A program made the position numbers and the translations under genes. Of a stretch of 64,000 nt of DNA, positions 23,088 through 33,393 are shown piece by piece. Numbering within the stretch: the stretch's first letter is position 1; each line of letters opens with the position of its first letter. The stretch comes from Atkinsonella hypoxylon. Its lineage: Eukaryota > Ascomycota > Sordariomycetes > Hypocreales > Clavicipitaceae. The notes under the pieces are model-generated. The model saw only the letters and a program-made list of their open reading frames with translations. It made no database searches and was not told the DNA's origin. The stretch spans positions 1 through 64,000 of the forward strand of contig JFHB01000026.1 in the NCBI GenBank assembly GCA_000729835.1. Reading direction: 5' to 3'.

Positions 23088-24117
23088 AGCTAGCTAAGTA
23101 ATGGCTAATACAGCCCAACTAACTTTAATTAGTCGTATACTATAACCTCTATATAATATTGTAAGATATAGAATAGGCTGGGTAAAATAGACGCTATGAC
23201 GTATGGTTTTCCTCGGCAATGTGGTCCTGGCCAATATCATAGCGGACAAGAAGAGCATGTGGGTCCTTGTGCTTATACGACATAGGAAGTACAATACGTG
23301 GAATTACTATATAATTCTTATACAACTAGACTATAACTATTAGCAGTAAGATTAGATGCCTAGAGGGACTTCAACTGTCTAAAGTGAGATATATCTTTTA
23401 GTTAATTGTTGGGAAGACCAAGGGAAAGGGTGTATGCACTAGTGCGTACGGGTGGTAGCGATATATTCTTCTTGATTGATTGATACTATCTATCCAGTAG
23501 AAGCTCGTGTAAATAGAGGCGGGTGGTGTTGTGGAACACACGTGATGTTCCACTTACCCCGCATTTCCACTAATCAGCGCGCAGCCTGTCGCAGCACCTC
23601 CCGGCTTATCAGCGCGTAGCTTGTGGCCTGATACTGCTTGTTCCAACAGTAATATTTAATTATTATTATTATTAAATTACTGACTAACCCACCGGGGGAA
23701 ACCCTGCCCAGCTAGGCCTCTGCTATAGGAAATAGTTACTCCACTGCACTAGAAAGCCTGCCTGCGGCGGCCCTTCCGGATGTGTTCGTAAGTGTGTGTA
23801 TATTAGGGTGAAAGGGGGGTTTAGGCCGGCGCTAACGCCCTAAGGGCAGCTGTTCCCGTCCGGCACCGCTGTAGCACCACCCGGAGCGGCTCACTTCAGC
23901 GTTGGCCTCGCTCGGCCGTTGCGTTATCAACGGTAATATTGAAGTAGTTAATACTATTTATATAAATTACCCAGATGTAATATCATTCAGGGGTTGTGAT
24001 AAATGTCTTTTGGTAGCATTTCATCAAATACGTGGCCCAGAAGTCGCCTATACGTCTGTCTCCGCTATATTCAGGGTTTAAAAAAAAATAGCGCCGATTA
24101 TTGCTGCACGACTGTAC

Positions 24118-24146
24118 TCGCTTACCCACTTATAATTTGGCAGCGG
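24118..24146 (+). other. Primer-binding-site-like motif, copy 1
   Basis: CCCACTTATAATTTGGCAGC, then GGAAGTA. It recurs at 47415-47443 as CCCACTTATAATTTGGTAGC, then GAAAGTA. TGGTAGCG equals the first eight bases of a primer-binding site for initiator-Met tRNA, so both may mark LTR retrotransposon junctions. Confidence 0.35.
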
Positions 24147-24220
24147 AAGTATCCGTTGAAATTCAATGTTGGGGCGATTACGCAAGATCAGGGCCTCCGT
24201 TTACTTCCATCAAATATTAT

Positions 24221-24226
24221 TATAAG
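24221..24226 (+). promoter_or_regulatory. TATA-like box of the 77-residue secreted peptide
   Basis: TATAAG lies 83 bp before the ATG at 24304. Between them is a C/T-rich leader with CAATCAACAAC, typical of fungal 5' leaders. Confidence 0.4.
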
Positions 24227-24303
24227 AGTCGATCCAATTCTCTCAGCGGCAGAAATCCAGTCAATTCATCCCTCATTCTCCAATCAACAACTTACTTACA
24301 AAC

Positions 24304-24586
24304 ATGCATGTGTCTTCGATAATTCTCCTTGGCGCTGCTGCCCTCGGCTGGGCAAGCCCAGTTATGGATCGTGTAGATAGTAAGCAATGTCATTTCTAAC
24401 TTTTATATATGTACTAACACGGAAGCAGATGACCATTTTGTGCCTCATGATGGTTATTATGATGAAAGCCCATATACCCAGGTGGACTACAATAAGCGTG
24501 ACCTAACAAGTTGGAGCCCACGCCCGGAAAATTTCGATGACGTTAAATTGCATCATGAAATAGCAGGCATTCGCATACGAGAGTAG
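24304..24586 (+). CDS. 77-residue secreted peptide (effector- or propeptide-like)
   Basis: Two exons (24304-24379, 24429-24586) with a 49-nt GT..AG intron in phase 1. The frame is continuous to TAG. Residues 1-18 form a signal peptide (MHVSSIILLGAAALGWAS). The mature peptide has no cysteine. It has a Tyr/Asp-rich stretch (DGYYDESPYTQVDYN), a single KR dibasic site at about residue 48, and an acidic/basic tail ending GIRIRE. A KR site after a short acidic pro-region suggests Kex2 processing. That would fit a small effector, a propeptide or a ribosomal-peptide precursor, but there is only one KR and no repeated core, and I recognise no family. It is the only intact gene in the 20.7-27.1 kb repeat island, a setting common for fast-evolving effectors. 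Confidence 0.6.
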
Positions 24587-27149
24587 CTGCTAAACACCGC
24601 AGTATAGTTCAGATAACCGAAATTTCAGCTCTCTGATGGCTCACGGCCACACTGCCAGCAAGAAGTCAAGTATACGTTGACAGTGGACTATGTGTGGGAA
24701 GCACTTATTGTCGAAGAGTTCCCCGCGTTTTAGTGTCAAATTCGAATATAGTAGCTTTGTCATTTATAATCAAGATAGTATCTCTCCTTTTATCTTATAA
24801 AAGAACATACATCTATCTGCATAGCCGCCGTCTTAGGGCTCAACCCTTTGTTATCTTGAGGCTACAACTTTGCGGTATCAGTTGTCTTGATACAAGTTCA
24901 GAATATAATGTGTAAATGTGATGTAAATGTGAGTGCTTCTCGGATCAATCACGTCTCGGTCGTGAAGGTATATAGCGTTTCTTTGTTTTCGTAAAACTTC
25001 CGTCCATGTGCTCCTTTGGCGACGCATTCTTGCAGGCTCCGGTATAAGGGATCAGCTAAATAAAGTATAAATCTTCCCCCACCACAAAAGATCCCTAGTA
25101 TTCTAAGTTCGGATACATAACAATCTTGATGACTCGGGCCCTGATTTACTAGGCGTTGCAAACGTACAACTGCATAAAACATGCCCTAGCCATTTTTGTT
25201 AGCTAATTTATATAGGAAGTTGTAGAAATATATCTACTTTATATAAAGCCTTCTTTCCCCTTTATTTAGAATATTTTTTCAACTAGGGCTATGTAAATAC
25301 CTATAATAGGAAAAAATAGCCTAAAGAGATCAATTTCTGATAATTTATAGATACAAGCTATAAACCTATTATTATTATTATATTATCCTAGGTAGTGTAT
25401 CGCGGCAAGGTTACCCCCTTGCATTGCTGAATTAGATTGGTAGGGGATGCCGCAAGCCGATTTCATCTATAAAAGCGCATCACCCAGACATATAGAATAG
25501 AACAAAAAGGGCACGCAAGCAGCTTTTGCTGGCCTCTCATGGTCTTTTGTTGCTTTAATCAATTGATATCTTTTGGCCTACTTTAATTTACAATACTTAA
25601 CACTTATGAATCTTATTCTGTTACCTTGAATACTTATCTAGATATTTCGATACTCCTAGCTCCTTTTTGCGCGTGTATATCTTCTAAGCTACAACCGATA
25701 ATCTAATTCTGACTATTTAGACTATTTAATCTTCTTGCCTGCTATTATTTAATAGCACGCACCGACAAATATCTCGCTCTTTTCCGATCCCTTTTCACAA
25801 GTGACGCGCACGTGTTATCGCAGATATTGTCTTGTGGGCTGCATGGTCATTCGGGGGTTTGGTTTTGAATCGACAAAGTAGCTAGAACCCCTGCTTACTA
25901 GTCCAACTGAGGAAAACCCCTGTAACAGGGAGGAAACCCCCCAATGCTCCTATGACGTGACTATCCCGGGACCCTAGCGGTCCCGGTGAGGTCCCTACTA
26001 TGAACAATGGGTGCTCCGCCGCGCTAGGCCACCAGCCCGCAGCAGCATTCCCGGATGTGTGTGTGCGCGTGTGCGCATGCCAAGGCAGTAGGGAGGGAGG
26101 GAGGAAAAAGGGGGCGATAGTGAGAACCACCGGTAACCTATTAAAACTACAGTGCAAACTTTGCTGCGTAGCACACTTTACACCTAGCAATGGGCAATAG
26201 CTGGTTTTCTTGGCGCTAGAGGCCCCACACTTAAGGAATTCGTTATTAATAATAAAGATAACAATAATAATAACCTTCAGCTTACGGTATTGCTCCCTTT
26301 GGGGACTGAAGGATAGGATGAATGAATTTTGATTGATTTACTATTGTTCTAGCCAACAAAAGAGAACGCGAGGGGTTTTATCCTTAATTCTGAGACAAAA
26401 GAAACTGTGTCTCCTTAAGTAAGGAGGGCTCCTGCTAATTATGCCCTAACCTGCGCTTTAGGCATCAGCTCTTGGGAGCCCCTGCATAGCTGCGCCGGGC
26501 AACAGTTGCGAGAGGTGGGGCAAGGGGCAGTGGCACTTGATTCGGCTCATGCCCTGGTACAACAGACTGTACCTTGGTATTTTTCTTCCTTACATGGCTA
26601 AAGTACCTAGTGAGATGTGTTTATTCCGTACATTGCAACCTTTTCCTCCTCTCGTTCAGTCCGGACTTGGAGGAGTCTTCTCCCCATTTGGAGCTGTTAA
26701 ATAGGAAGTATTGCCATTGGGACGGATGCGTTCTTTTGACCCCGCTTTTTAAAAGGTAGCGGCCCCTCTTGTGCGCTCCTTTCTCGAGATCGCTAGAAGC
26801 TTCTATCAATGGAGCCCAAGAACTACTACTATGGGTATTATAACTAGTAGCTAGCTGATTTAATATAATAATCTAAATAAAATATATATAAGTGCAGAAA
26901 AACGTCCTCCACAAATAACCTGCCCATTAAGATAGGCGAGCGGGGTGCGCGAACAAGCGTCTAGGGCTGTAGGCAACAACAGACCCCACCATACAGCTCC
27001 ACTGGTAGCTAGTAGTACGGAATACGGAATACTACGAGCTTTGCTACCATCGTAGACTTACCCTGCAGACGAGCCAGCAGATCCAAAATAATATTGTACT
27101 TTTGAACATTTATCAGATTTGTCAATGGCAGCCTCTATTACGCCTTGCC
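24587..27149. other. AT-rich repeat island, right part
   Basis: About 2.6 kb, AT-rich, with no supported gene. It holds a dispersed-repeat copy (25970-26017), TG/CG-rich simple stretches near 26055-26080, and the motif TACGGAATACGGAATA at about 27013. Short frames on both strands have no domain. Confidence 0.6.
25970..26017. repeat. Dispersed repeat, copy B
   Basis: Direct-orientation partner of 21771-21820. A further weakly similar stretch, with GGCCC/TTCCGGATGTGT and a G-run, appears near 23764-23822. It could belong to one old transposon family. Confidence 0.55.
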
Positions 27150-28523
27150 TCACTCCGTATCCATCAGCTTAACTGCCTCATCCCGAGCCTTCGCGTTATC
27201 GAAATCCAGGATAAAGTTCCATCTTAGCAATACTTTCCCCCTCAATGTGGCTGGATCCAACCCAGTCTCGACTCCTCGCCCAGCCATAATTTTTTACCTT
27301 CGTCTCTCGACTCGACTGTACAATGCGTTGCGTACGGGGATGGCGAACCTGGTCATAAACTCGCAGTGCTACGGCCGCTTCCTCCGGCGTCTTGGAGCGG
27401 CCCAGCAGGGTAGACAGAATGAGAGTGTCCTCCAGGGACATACCACAGCCCCAGGGCCTTGCCAGGGAGTCGTCGCATGAGCAGCATCGCCGACGACACA
27501 GATCGGGCCAGATACGTACGTGCGAGCCGGCGGGTGGTCCCAGAGATCCATGGCCGGTTGTTGTGGCTCAGCCGATCGCAGAGCAGCTGACGTCCTTCAG
27601 GTCAGCGTCGAGGTTCACCTCAAAGAAAGGAAAAAGGGGGTGATTATGAAAACATTGGAACCCATCTTATCTAATCAAGAACATACCTCGTTCGTAGCCC
27701 TCCTCAAGGAAGGTGGCCAGTCCTTATACAGGTCCTTGATTTCCTCGGCGCTCACCATTCGATGCCACAGATCGGACCCTACGGCATCCTTGTCGTAAGC
27801 ACTGATGACAAACTGTACCAAGGTGCCCTGGTTCAAGACATTGTGCAGCAGATAAATGCCATCACCAAACCACATGTGCTCGCGGGCATCTTCAATATCG
27901 ATGCAATCGTCGCCAATGCTCGATCTGGCATCTGTGTATGGCTTTAAGGTCATGACGGCCTACCATCCACCGTTCCTTGGGTTCGCGGTAGGGTCATCTT
28001 CTCCAAGAATGATCTTGCGCACGGTGCTGTGAATGCCGTCTGCGCCAACGAGAACATCGCACTCGTGTGTTGTCCCGTCCGTGAAATGCACAGTCACAGA
28101 CCCATCCTGTCCTCTGTCAACGTTCTCGAACTTCGTCGACACATGCATTCTGTCAGCAGGCGCGCCGCTGAGCAACTCTCTTAGAAATGCCGCGCGATGA
28201 ACAATGCTTGTTAAGCGCTTGTCGTCTGTCTGTCTCGTCTCGTCAATCATGCTGTTGGGCCCTTCTCCTTGAGCGAGCATGAATCGATCCCCATTTTGGG
28301 GGACTGCCCCGGCACGCTCTAGACATTGAGCTGCCGACGGTCCGATGAGATCGAGGGTAGCGAGACCGTTACGGGCTATTCCGACAGCAGCACCGGCTTT
28401 TTTGAACTCAGCGGCCGACTCGAAGATGTGCACGTCTAAGTGAGGGTAGTTGAGGAGCGCGTGCAACAAAGAGGCACCGGCCAGACCTCCACCCAGGGTG
28501 GCGATTCGGATAGAGCCAGACAT
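27150..28523 (-). pseudogene. FAD-dependent monooxygenase (salicylate-hydroxylase-like), disabled
   Basis: A flavoprotein hydroxylase of the class A type, which uses FAD and NAD(P)H to hydroxylate aromatic substrates. Seen from the ATG at 28523: the nucleotide-binding GxGxxG region (IATLGGGLAGASLL), the DG motif (CDVLVGADGIHSTVRK), then, past the lesions, the second FAD motif GPICVVGDAAHATTPWQGPG and SLEDTLILSTLLG. Lesions: an in-frame TAG at 27962-27960, straight after GGW and before AVMTLKPY; a one-base loss near 27573; a two-base gain near 27445; and an indel at an A6 run near 27292. Each switches the conserved reading into another frame. The normal end (ILDFDNAKARDEAVKLMDTE) is still readable and stops at 27150. 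A 68-nt intron (27686-27619) is intact. Substrate unknown. Confidence 0.85.
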
Positions 28524-29535
28524 GTGACACCATAACAGCTTGGCGTATAAGACACAAGACACCGTGTCCAAGCCACTTTGCGTGAATGAACTTATTTTGT
28601 TTTTGGAGCTGTTTGGTTTTTGAATTTATACCAGGAAAGCGCTACCTCTCACAGCCAATTTGTTGCAGCTGCTGATTGTTGCAGGGTTCCAAATGATACC
28701 GATGCGACAAACGGATGCTGCGGCCACATGTCGTCATATGTGGAAGCATATTTATATAAGTGACAAATGCAGTGCCAACGCGTTGGTTATAGTTTCATGG
28801 CAAATTCACGATGCGTGCGCTGATGCTGGTCAGCAGAGCTGGACTCTGCTCAAGATGGTCACAACAGCTATCGGAGCCTGGCCAGCTTCGTCTTCGGCTT
28901 GCAACCCGCGCCTCGCGCCACATTTCTCCTGTAAAAGCCAGCTATCAATTTGAATTTCGCTTCTATATTGAACCACCCAATCTCCGAGAAGGAGGTGAGG
29001 AGAGTTCTCGAGCACCGTAACTGCTGGTGAGGTTCATACAGAGAGTTGAGAGGGGGGGACTGATGGTTGATGGTTGATGGAACCCTATCAAAGCAGGGCA
29101 CAGTAATCCTATCTGACCACCAAAGCAAGACGCTGCAAAGCCGGCCTGGAAACGCTCAGGCCGTGCGTTTTGCTTGGTCAGAAACGCAATCGATCTCTTC
29201 AAGCAACACAGTGCGCAGTTCTCCGGGGTATGAGGGCGCGTGAGCTTAGTGATTATGCGAGAATGTTTATGCATATCCAGCCGGTAATCTCAGTCTTACC
29301 AGCTCCAGACTTAGGCTGCCCATATAAGGCTTCCCTCCCCCTGTTTTGATTATCCCGCTGGTAGACCCTGAGGGCCGGGCGAGTAGGCGAGAGCTGCAAG
29401 AATGGCTGGCTCAATTGCGCCGAAACTTGGACCTGTCAAGGAGTCTGGTAAAAGCTCGCCAGGCTCGACCTAGGCGTAATCTTCAGAAATGGCAAAACGT
29501 GGTTGGCGAAGATGACATCGATCGTAAATCCTAGC
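28524..29535. other. Divergent promoter-like region between two pseudogenes
   Basis: About 1 kb between the divergent monooxygenase and UstYa-like pseudogenes. A TATATAAG box at about 28753 precedes a 69-codon forward frame (28811-29020) that lacks a recognisable domain. It may have been a shared control region. Confidence 0.4.
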
Positions 29536-29968
29536 ATGTTGTTAAGTTTGCTCAGTGAATCGGAACCGTTTCTGGAGGGCGAGGAAACTGGATCAGGCAG
29601 CGAAGACGGTTCTCATCGTGAAGGACATACCCGATCGGTCTCGCCATGGTCAAGGTTCCACGTACCACTTCTCATAGTACAAGTGATTCTTTCTCGTGAC
29701 AAACATTAGTCTCGTCATCTACAATTGGACGGATTCGCCGACGCGTTCCGAGAATGACATCAATCGCAATATGGCTGGAAAGACGATTTGTAAGTGTCAT
29801 CTACCCTTGGGCCATGATCTCACATGAATCGCTTCCTAGCTCCCGCAAGACACTCTTCAGTACAAGATCCAAGAAACGCACAAGACAAGGAGTCCGTTTG
29901 CCGGTGAATCGCGACTAGAGGTCGATCAGGCATGGTCGCATTTGCTACGGTGTACGTTGATAGACTGA
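29536..29968 (+). pseudogene. UstYa/DUF3328-family protein, frameshifted remnant
   Basis: UstYa-family proteins are small membrane-anchored oxidases or cyclases of fungal ribosomal-peptide and related clusters. From the ATG at 29536 there is the usual acidic N-tail (SLLSESEPFLEGEETGSG), then the membrane anchor, which starts in one frame (HVPLLIVQVI) and continues in another (FLVTNISLVIYNW). This implies an indel near 29690. After an intron with good borders (29790-29839) comes SPAR in one frame, then after a one-base loss LQYKIQETHKTRSPFAGES, RLEVDQAWSHLLR, the typical P(F)xGxPRxEVDxAW block. TGA follows at 29966. The two HxxHC catalytic motifs normally found later are not recognisable. Function is lost, and the neighbourhood suggests a former biosynthetic locus. 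Confidence 0.65.
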
Positions 29969-31407
29969 CAGTCTCCCTAACCAACCATTCTGTCTTTCTG
30001 ATCTTATTGAAAGCATCGATGATCAAGCTCATGGCTTGGCGAGCGCGCAATTGAGTTCCACGGCAAGAGGAGTTCTTGAATAGATTGGTGCGCAACGGCG
30101 AGCCAGGATCTATTGGGCCCGCGTATGTTTAGACTTGGTAGATTGTTGGCATAATGATAGAACTTTTGGACGAGATGAACGGGAAATACAACTTGCGTCC
30201 GATTTGAGTGATGCTTTGTCGTAATAGTTAATACTTTTGCCTGATTGTAAAGTCATGGGGAAACATCTCAGCGTGATGAACTCGGCTAATATGTGCTTAA
30301 ACCCAGATTTTGGTTACATGTAAACATCGCTCATAATGCCACGCAGCCAAATTCAAAATACATTCAATCATCCAGCTTCACGAGCATATCAGTGCCCGCA
30401 CTTCCAGTCTACACGCTGCGCAGCGTCGGCAGCCTGGCGCCGGAAGTTGCAAGTGACGAAGCTTCTATGGAGTCTACGATGAACAAACTGATTAATACCG
30501 CAGAAGAAATCATTTAACTAACACCCATATACCGGCCTCCTTTGACCTCAATCATCTCTGCTCGATAGGCGCAGGCGCGAGAGTCGTGGTCAGCAAGGCG
30601 GCGAGCGAGGGCTCATCCTGCTGACAGGTAGTTTTTCAATGCAGAGAGGTACTGGTTGACTTATGCTCTCAAGTCACGGCGGATGAATTCATGTGGCATT
30701 CCACCAATGGACCGTTGAATACTGCCTCGTGGAATTTGTTGACAAGCTGAGGCAGGAATCCAAGACGGTTTGCGACGAGAAGGCGTGTTCTATAACGATT
30801 ACGGCCCGGAATAAGTCGATACTTTGACGAAGATGCTTGAGGGCCATTCTATCGAGGCTTTAGCAGATGGACGTACTATTCTGAAGATCATCAGCTTCGC
30901 GGAAGAGGGACCGCGGGTGTAAGGCCACAATTTTTTCACCAAGGATAAATCATTGCAATTGAGTGTTGAGAAAAAGATAAAGGGACTTGGACAGTTACGA
31001 TACTGGAGGCTCCGCACGATCCATTTGTTCCATGCTGACAATACTGCGTGAAGTAGACAAGCTTCCTACTCAGTCGCGTTCATAGCAAGTCAATGATCAA
31101 CATAAGCAGAGATAACATAGTCAATACGCAAGCAACGATGCGAAAGGAGCTTTTTCCAACAGAAATTGTCCTTCTTCTGTCTTCTTCTCTATCTTCTTCT
31201 CTATCGGATGCAGCAGACTATGTAATTCCAGCCAACAGCAGATTGTCCCCCGCGAATATCAACGTCACAGGTCCGCCCAAAGCCATGCTAATAAATTGCA
31301 ACTCCATGGTCAGAAATGCCCTCGTACTCTAATTTGACGCCTCCAAAAAGCCGATTTTATAATTACCCAATAGTCGTCGTTATAATCATCACAGCGATAT
31401 ATTCTTC
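29969..31407. other. Degenerate region, possible further gene relic
   Basis: About 1.4 kb without an intact gene. One forward frame at 30818-31050, interrupted by a TAA at about 30919, reads like protein (LEGHSIEALADGRTILKIIS, then GHNFFTKDKSLQLSVEKK) and may be the relic of another gene. I could not name the family. Confidence 0.35.
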
Positions 31408-32999
31408 TTATTGCCACAAACACAACTTTCCGCTCCCGGTTCCGCCAGCAACCCAGTCCATCGTGGGATGGAAATGCGCCACGGCGGGAACAGCCGTGAT
31501 GCCCTCGCCATCCAATTGGGCCAGTTGACTTCCGTCAGAGGCAAACACGTCCACAAAGCGATTCATATTTGCTATGACGAACTTCTGAATGCCGTCATTC
31601 GGTCGCTTCTGCCATTGGGGCTTGAGGATCGTAACCCATCGTCCTGTCTGGTTGTTGTGACGCACTTTATGTTTCGGTTCCATGGCTTCAGGCGCTATGT
31701 CGTGCCCGGGTTTCCAGCTCGATGCATCCGTAAAATCATATATCTTGATTGTATCATCGTACGATGACGTGGCGATGTGCCCTGCTGGGCTCCATGAGGC
31801 ATGCGAGACACTTAGTCGGGACTCATGTTCTCCTAACAGCGCGGGGTGTCTGAGGTCTCCCTTGCCGCTGATTTTCCGTAGATCCCATATTTTCATGGTT
31901 CTGTCTAGCGACGCCGTGGCGAGCAAATGTGGCTGCAGTGGATGAAGGGAAAACCCTCCAATCTTGTGCTCTGATAGGGCCCAAATCTCTTCGCTTCCCG
32001 GCGCGCGGATATCATAGCGTCCTACGCCGCCATCGAGAGTCGAGAAGTACAGCATATATGGATCGGAATCAGCCATGTCCAAAGCAGAGATAGGCATGTC
32101 TGTGTCAATGTCCGATGGAGCAAAGACTTGCACCGATGTGCCTTTTTGCAGATCCATTTTTCGAATCGAGCTATCGTACGAAGAGGTATAGACGGCGTTG
32201 GAATCGTTTGGAGCGAACACGAAGGATGTTACAGTACGCGAGTGTGTCTTGAAGGCGTGAATCTCGGGATCGGTCATGGCATTTCCATCGTCATCGAGCT
32301 CTGGCGGTGACTGTGAGGCATCGAAAATGCCCACCGCGCCTTCCTTGTCACCCGCGAAAACAACAGGTTTATCTTCTGTGGGGTGAAAACCTAGCGCGTA
32401 TACTCTCTGCGGGGTGATTTTGATATCTGGTCTCGTCAGCTAAGGAATGCGCCTGATGCACTCGGCAGAGGGGGCTCACCGTTTGGTAACCAATGTTCAT
32501 ATATTTTCAACCCACCCATTCGCTGCCGCAGCTCCTTGAGGCTTTTATCCGTAGTCTCCTTGATGTCGTCCTGTGTGAATGTGCGAACGCCTGGCTGCGC
32601 ACCCCGAACTATGCCCTGGAGATCACTCAGACCTGTTGCCCATTTCTTTCCTTCAACAGCAATGTCGCCAAGTCTCAAATCTTCTGTGACACGAAGTTTT
32701 TTGGCTTTCGCCTCCAAGGCTCGGTTCTCGGCCTGGACTTCAAGTTTGCGCTTCAAGGTCTCGTTGTCTGCTTCGAGGCCAGCGAGCCGGGAGCTGACCC
32801 GCGTGGGCCTTGGTGGTTCGCGTTTCACCTGCTCAGAGCGTCTGCTACGCTTGGCGGCAGGCTTTGGCGAGGGCTTCGAAGGTATGACTTTCTTGGCAGT
32901 TGCCGAGATATCTGTTAATATCGCTCGGTTGGCAGCAATGTTTTCCAAACGTTTGCGCTCAAACGCGCTCATCTCGCCCAGCTCCTTCTTGGCAGGCAT
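31408..32999 (-). CDS. cmr1: CMR1/WDR76-like WD40 DNA-damage-binding protein
   Basis: Two exons (32999-32480, 32426-31408; intron of 53 nt, phase 1) give 512 residues, the usual length. Yeast Cmr1 is a nuclear WD40 protein linked to DNA-damage response, replication stress and protein quality control. Seen: start MPAKKELGEMSAFERKRLEN, typical of the family; a basic, coiled-coil-prone stretch (residues about 45-115) with a likely nuclear signal (KRSRR); the GGLKIYEHWLPN junction into the propeller; then repeated WD-type blades, the clearest being ATASLDRTMKIWDLRK and ATSSYDDTIKIYDF. It ends GTGSGKLCLWQ. An upstream in-frame extension adds a hydrophobic segment and is rejected. It shares a 394-bp divergent promoter region with the Mtf2-like gene. 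Confidence 0.9.
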
Positions 33000-33393
33000 C
33001 TTTCTCAAATGTCCAAAATATCGGTTTAGCCCAGGGAGAAAACAGGTGAAGAAAGAAACCGAAAACAAAGCAGCAAGAATAACATAACCCCACAGTGTTT
33101 CAACTGAATAGTTGGAGCGATCGAGCCGCTCTGACTGACTGCAAGTCATGAAGTCGTGGCCACGCGCAGCTCTCGCGACAAGTTTAAATTGATTTGGGGC
33201 GCGAAGTCACGCGGTTTCATGGCGGGTCCCGCCCTGCAACCCATTAGTCTTATTAAGCCTAACACCCGTTGAGTATATCACCCGGGTTTTACCCGGGCCA
33301 GCAGCTCTGTTGATTTTCAGGGTAATTTTTTTCTTTTGTTAATCTGGGGAATGATGGAGGCTTCGAAGTGAATTTCCCGAATAACATTCGCAC
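33000..33393. promoter_or_regulatory. Divergent promoter region of cmr1 and the Mtf2-like gene
   Basis: The 394 bp between two start codons on opposite strands. It contains a CCCGGGTTTTACCCGGG imperfect palindrome at about 33281-33297 that could be a regulator site. No TATA box is clear. Confidence 0.45.

Larger units (their letters stand above)
20702..24303. other. AT-rich repeat island, left part
   Basis: About 3.6 kb with no intact gene. It is AT-rich with many TA steps and frequent stops in all frames, and is filled with inverted-repeat elements listed separately. The look is that of RIP-mutated transposon remains, although I did not compute RIP indices. Confidence 0.7.

Noticed and set aside
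28811..29020. 69-codon forward frame after a TATATAAG box
   Set aside because: No signal peptide or domain, and no convincing continuation. It lies between two pseudogenes.
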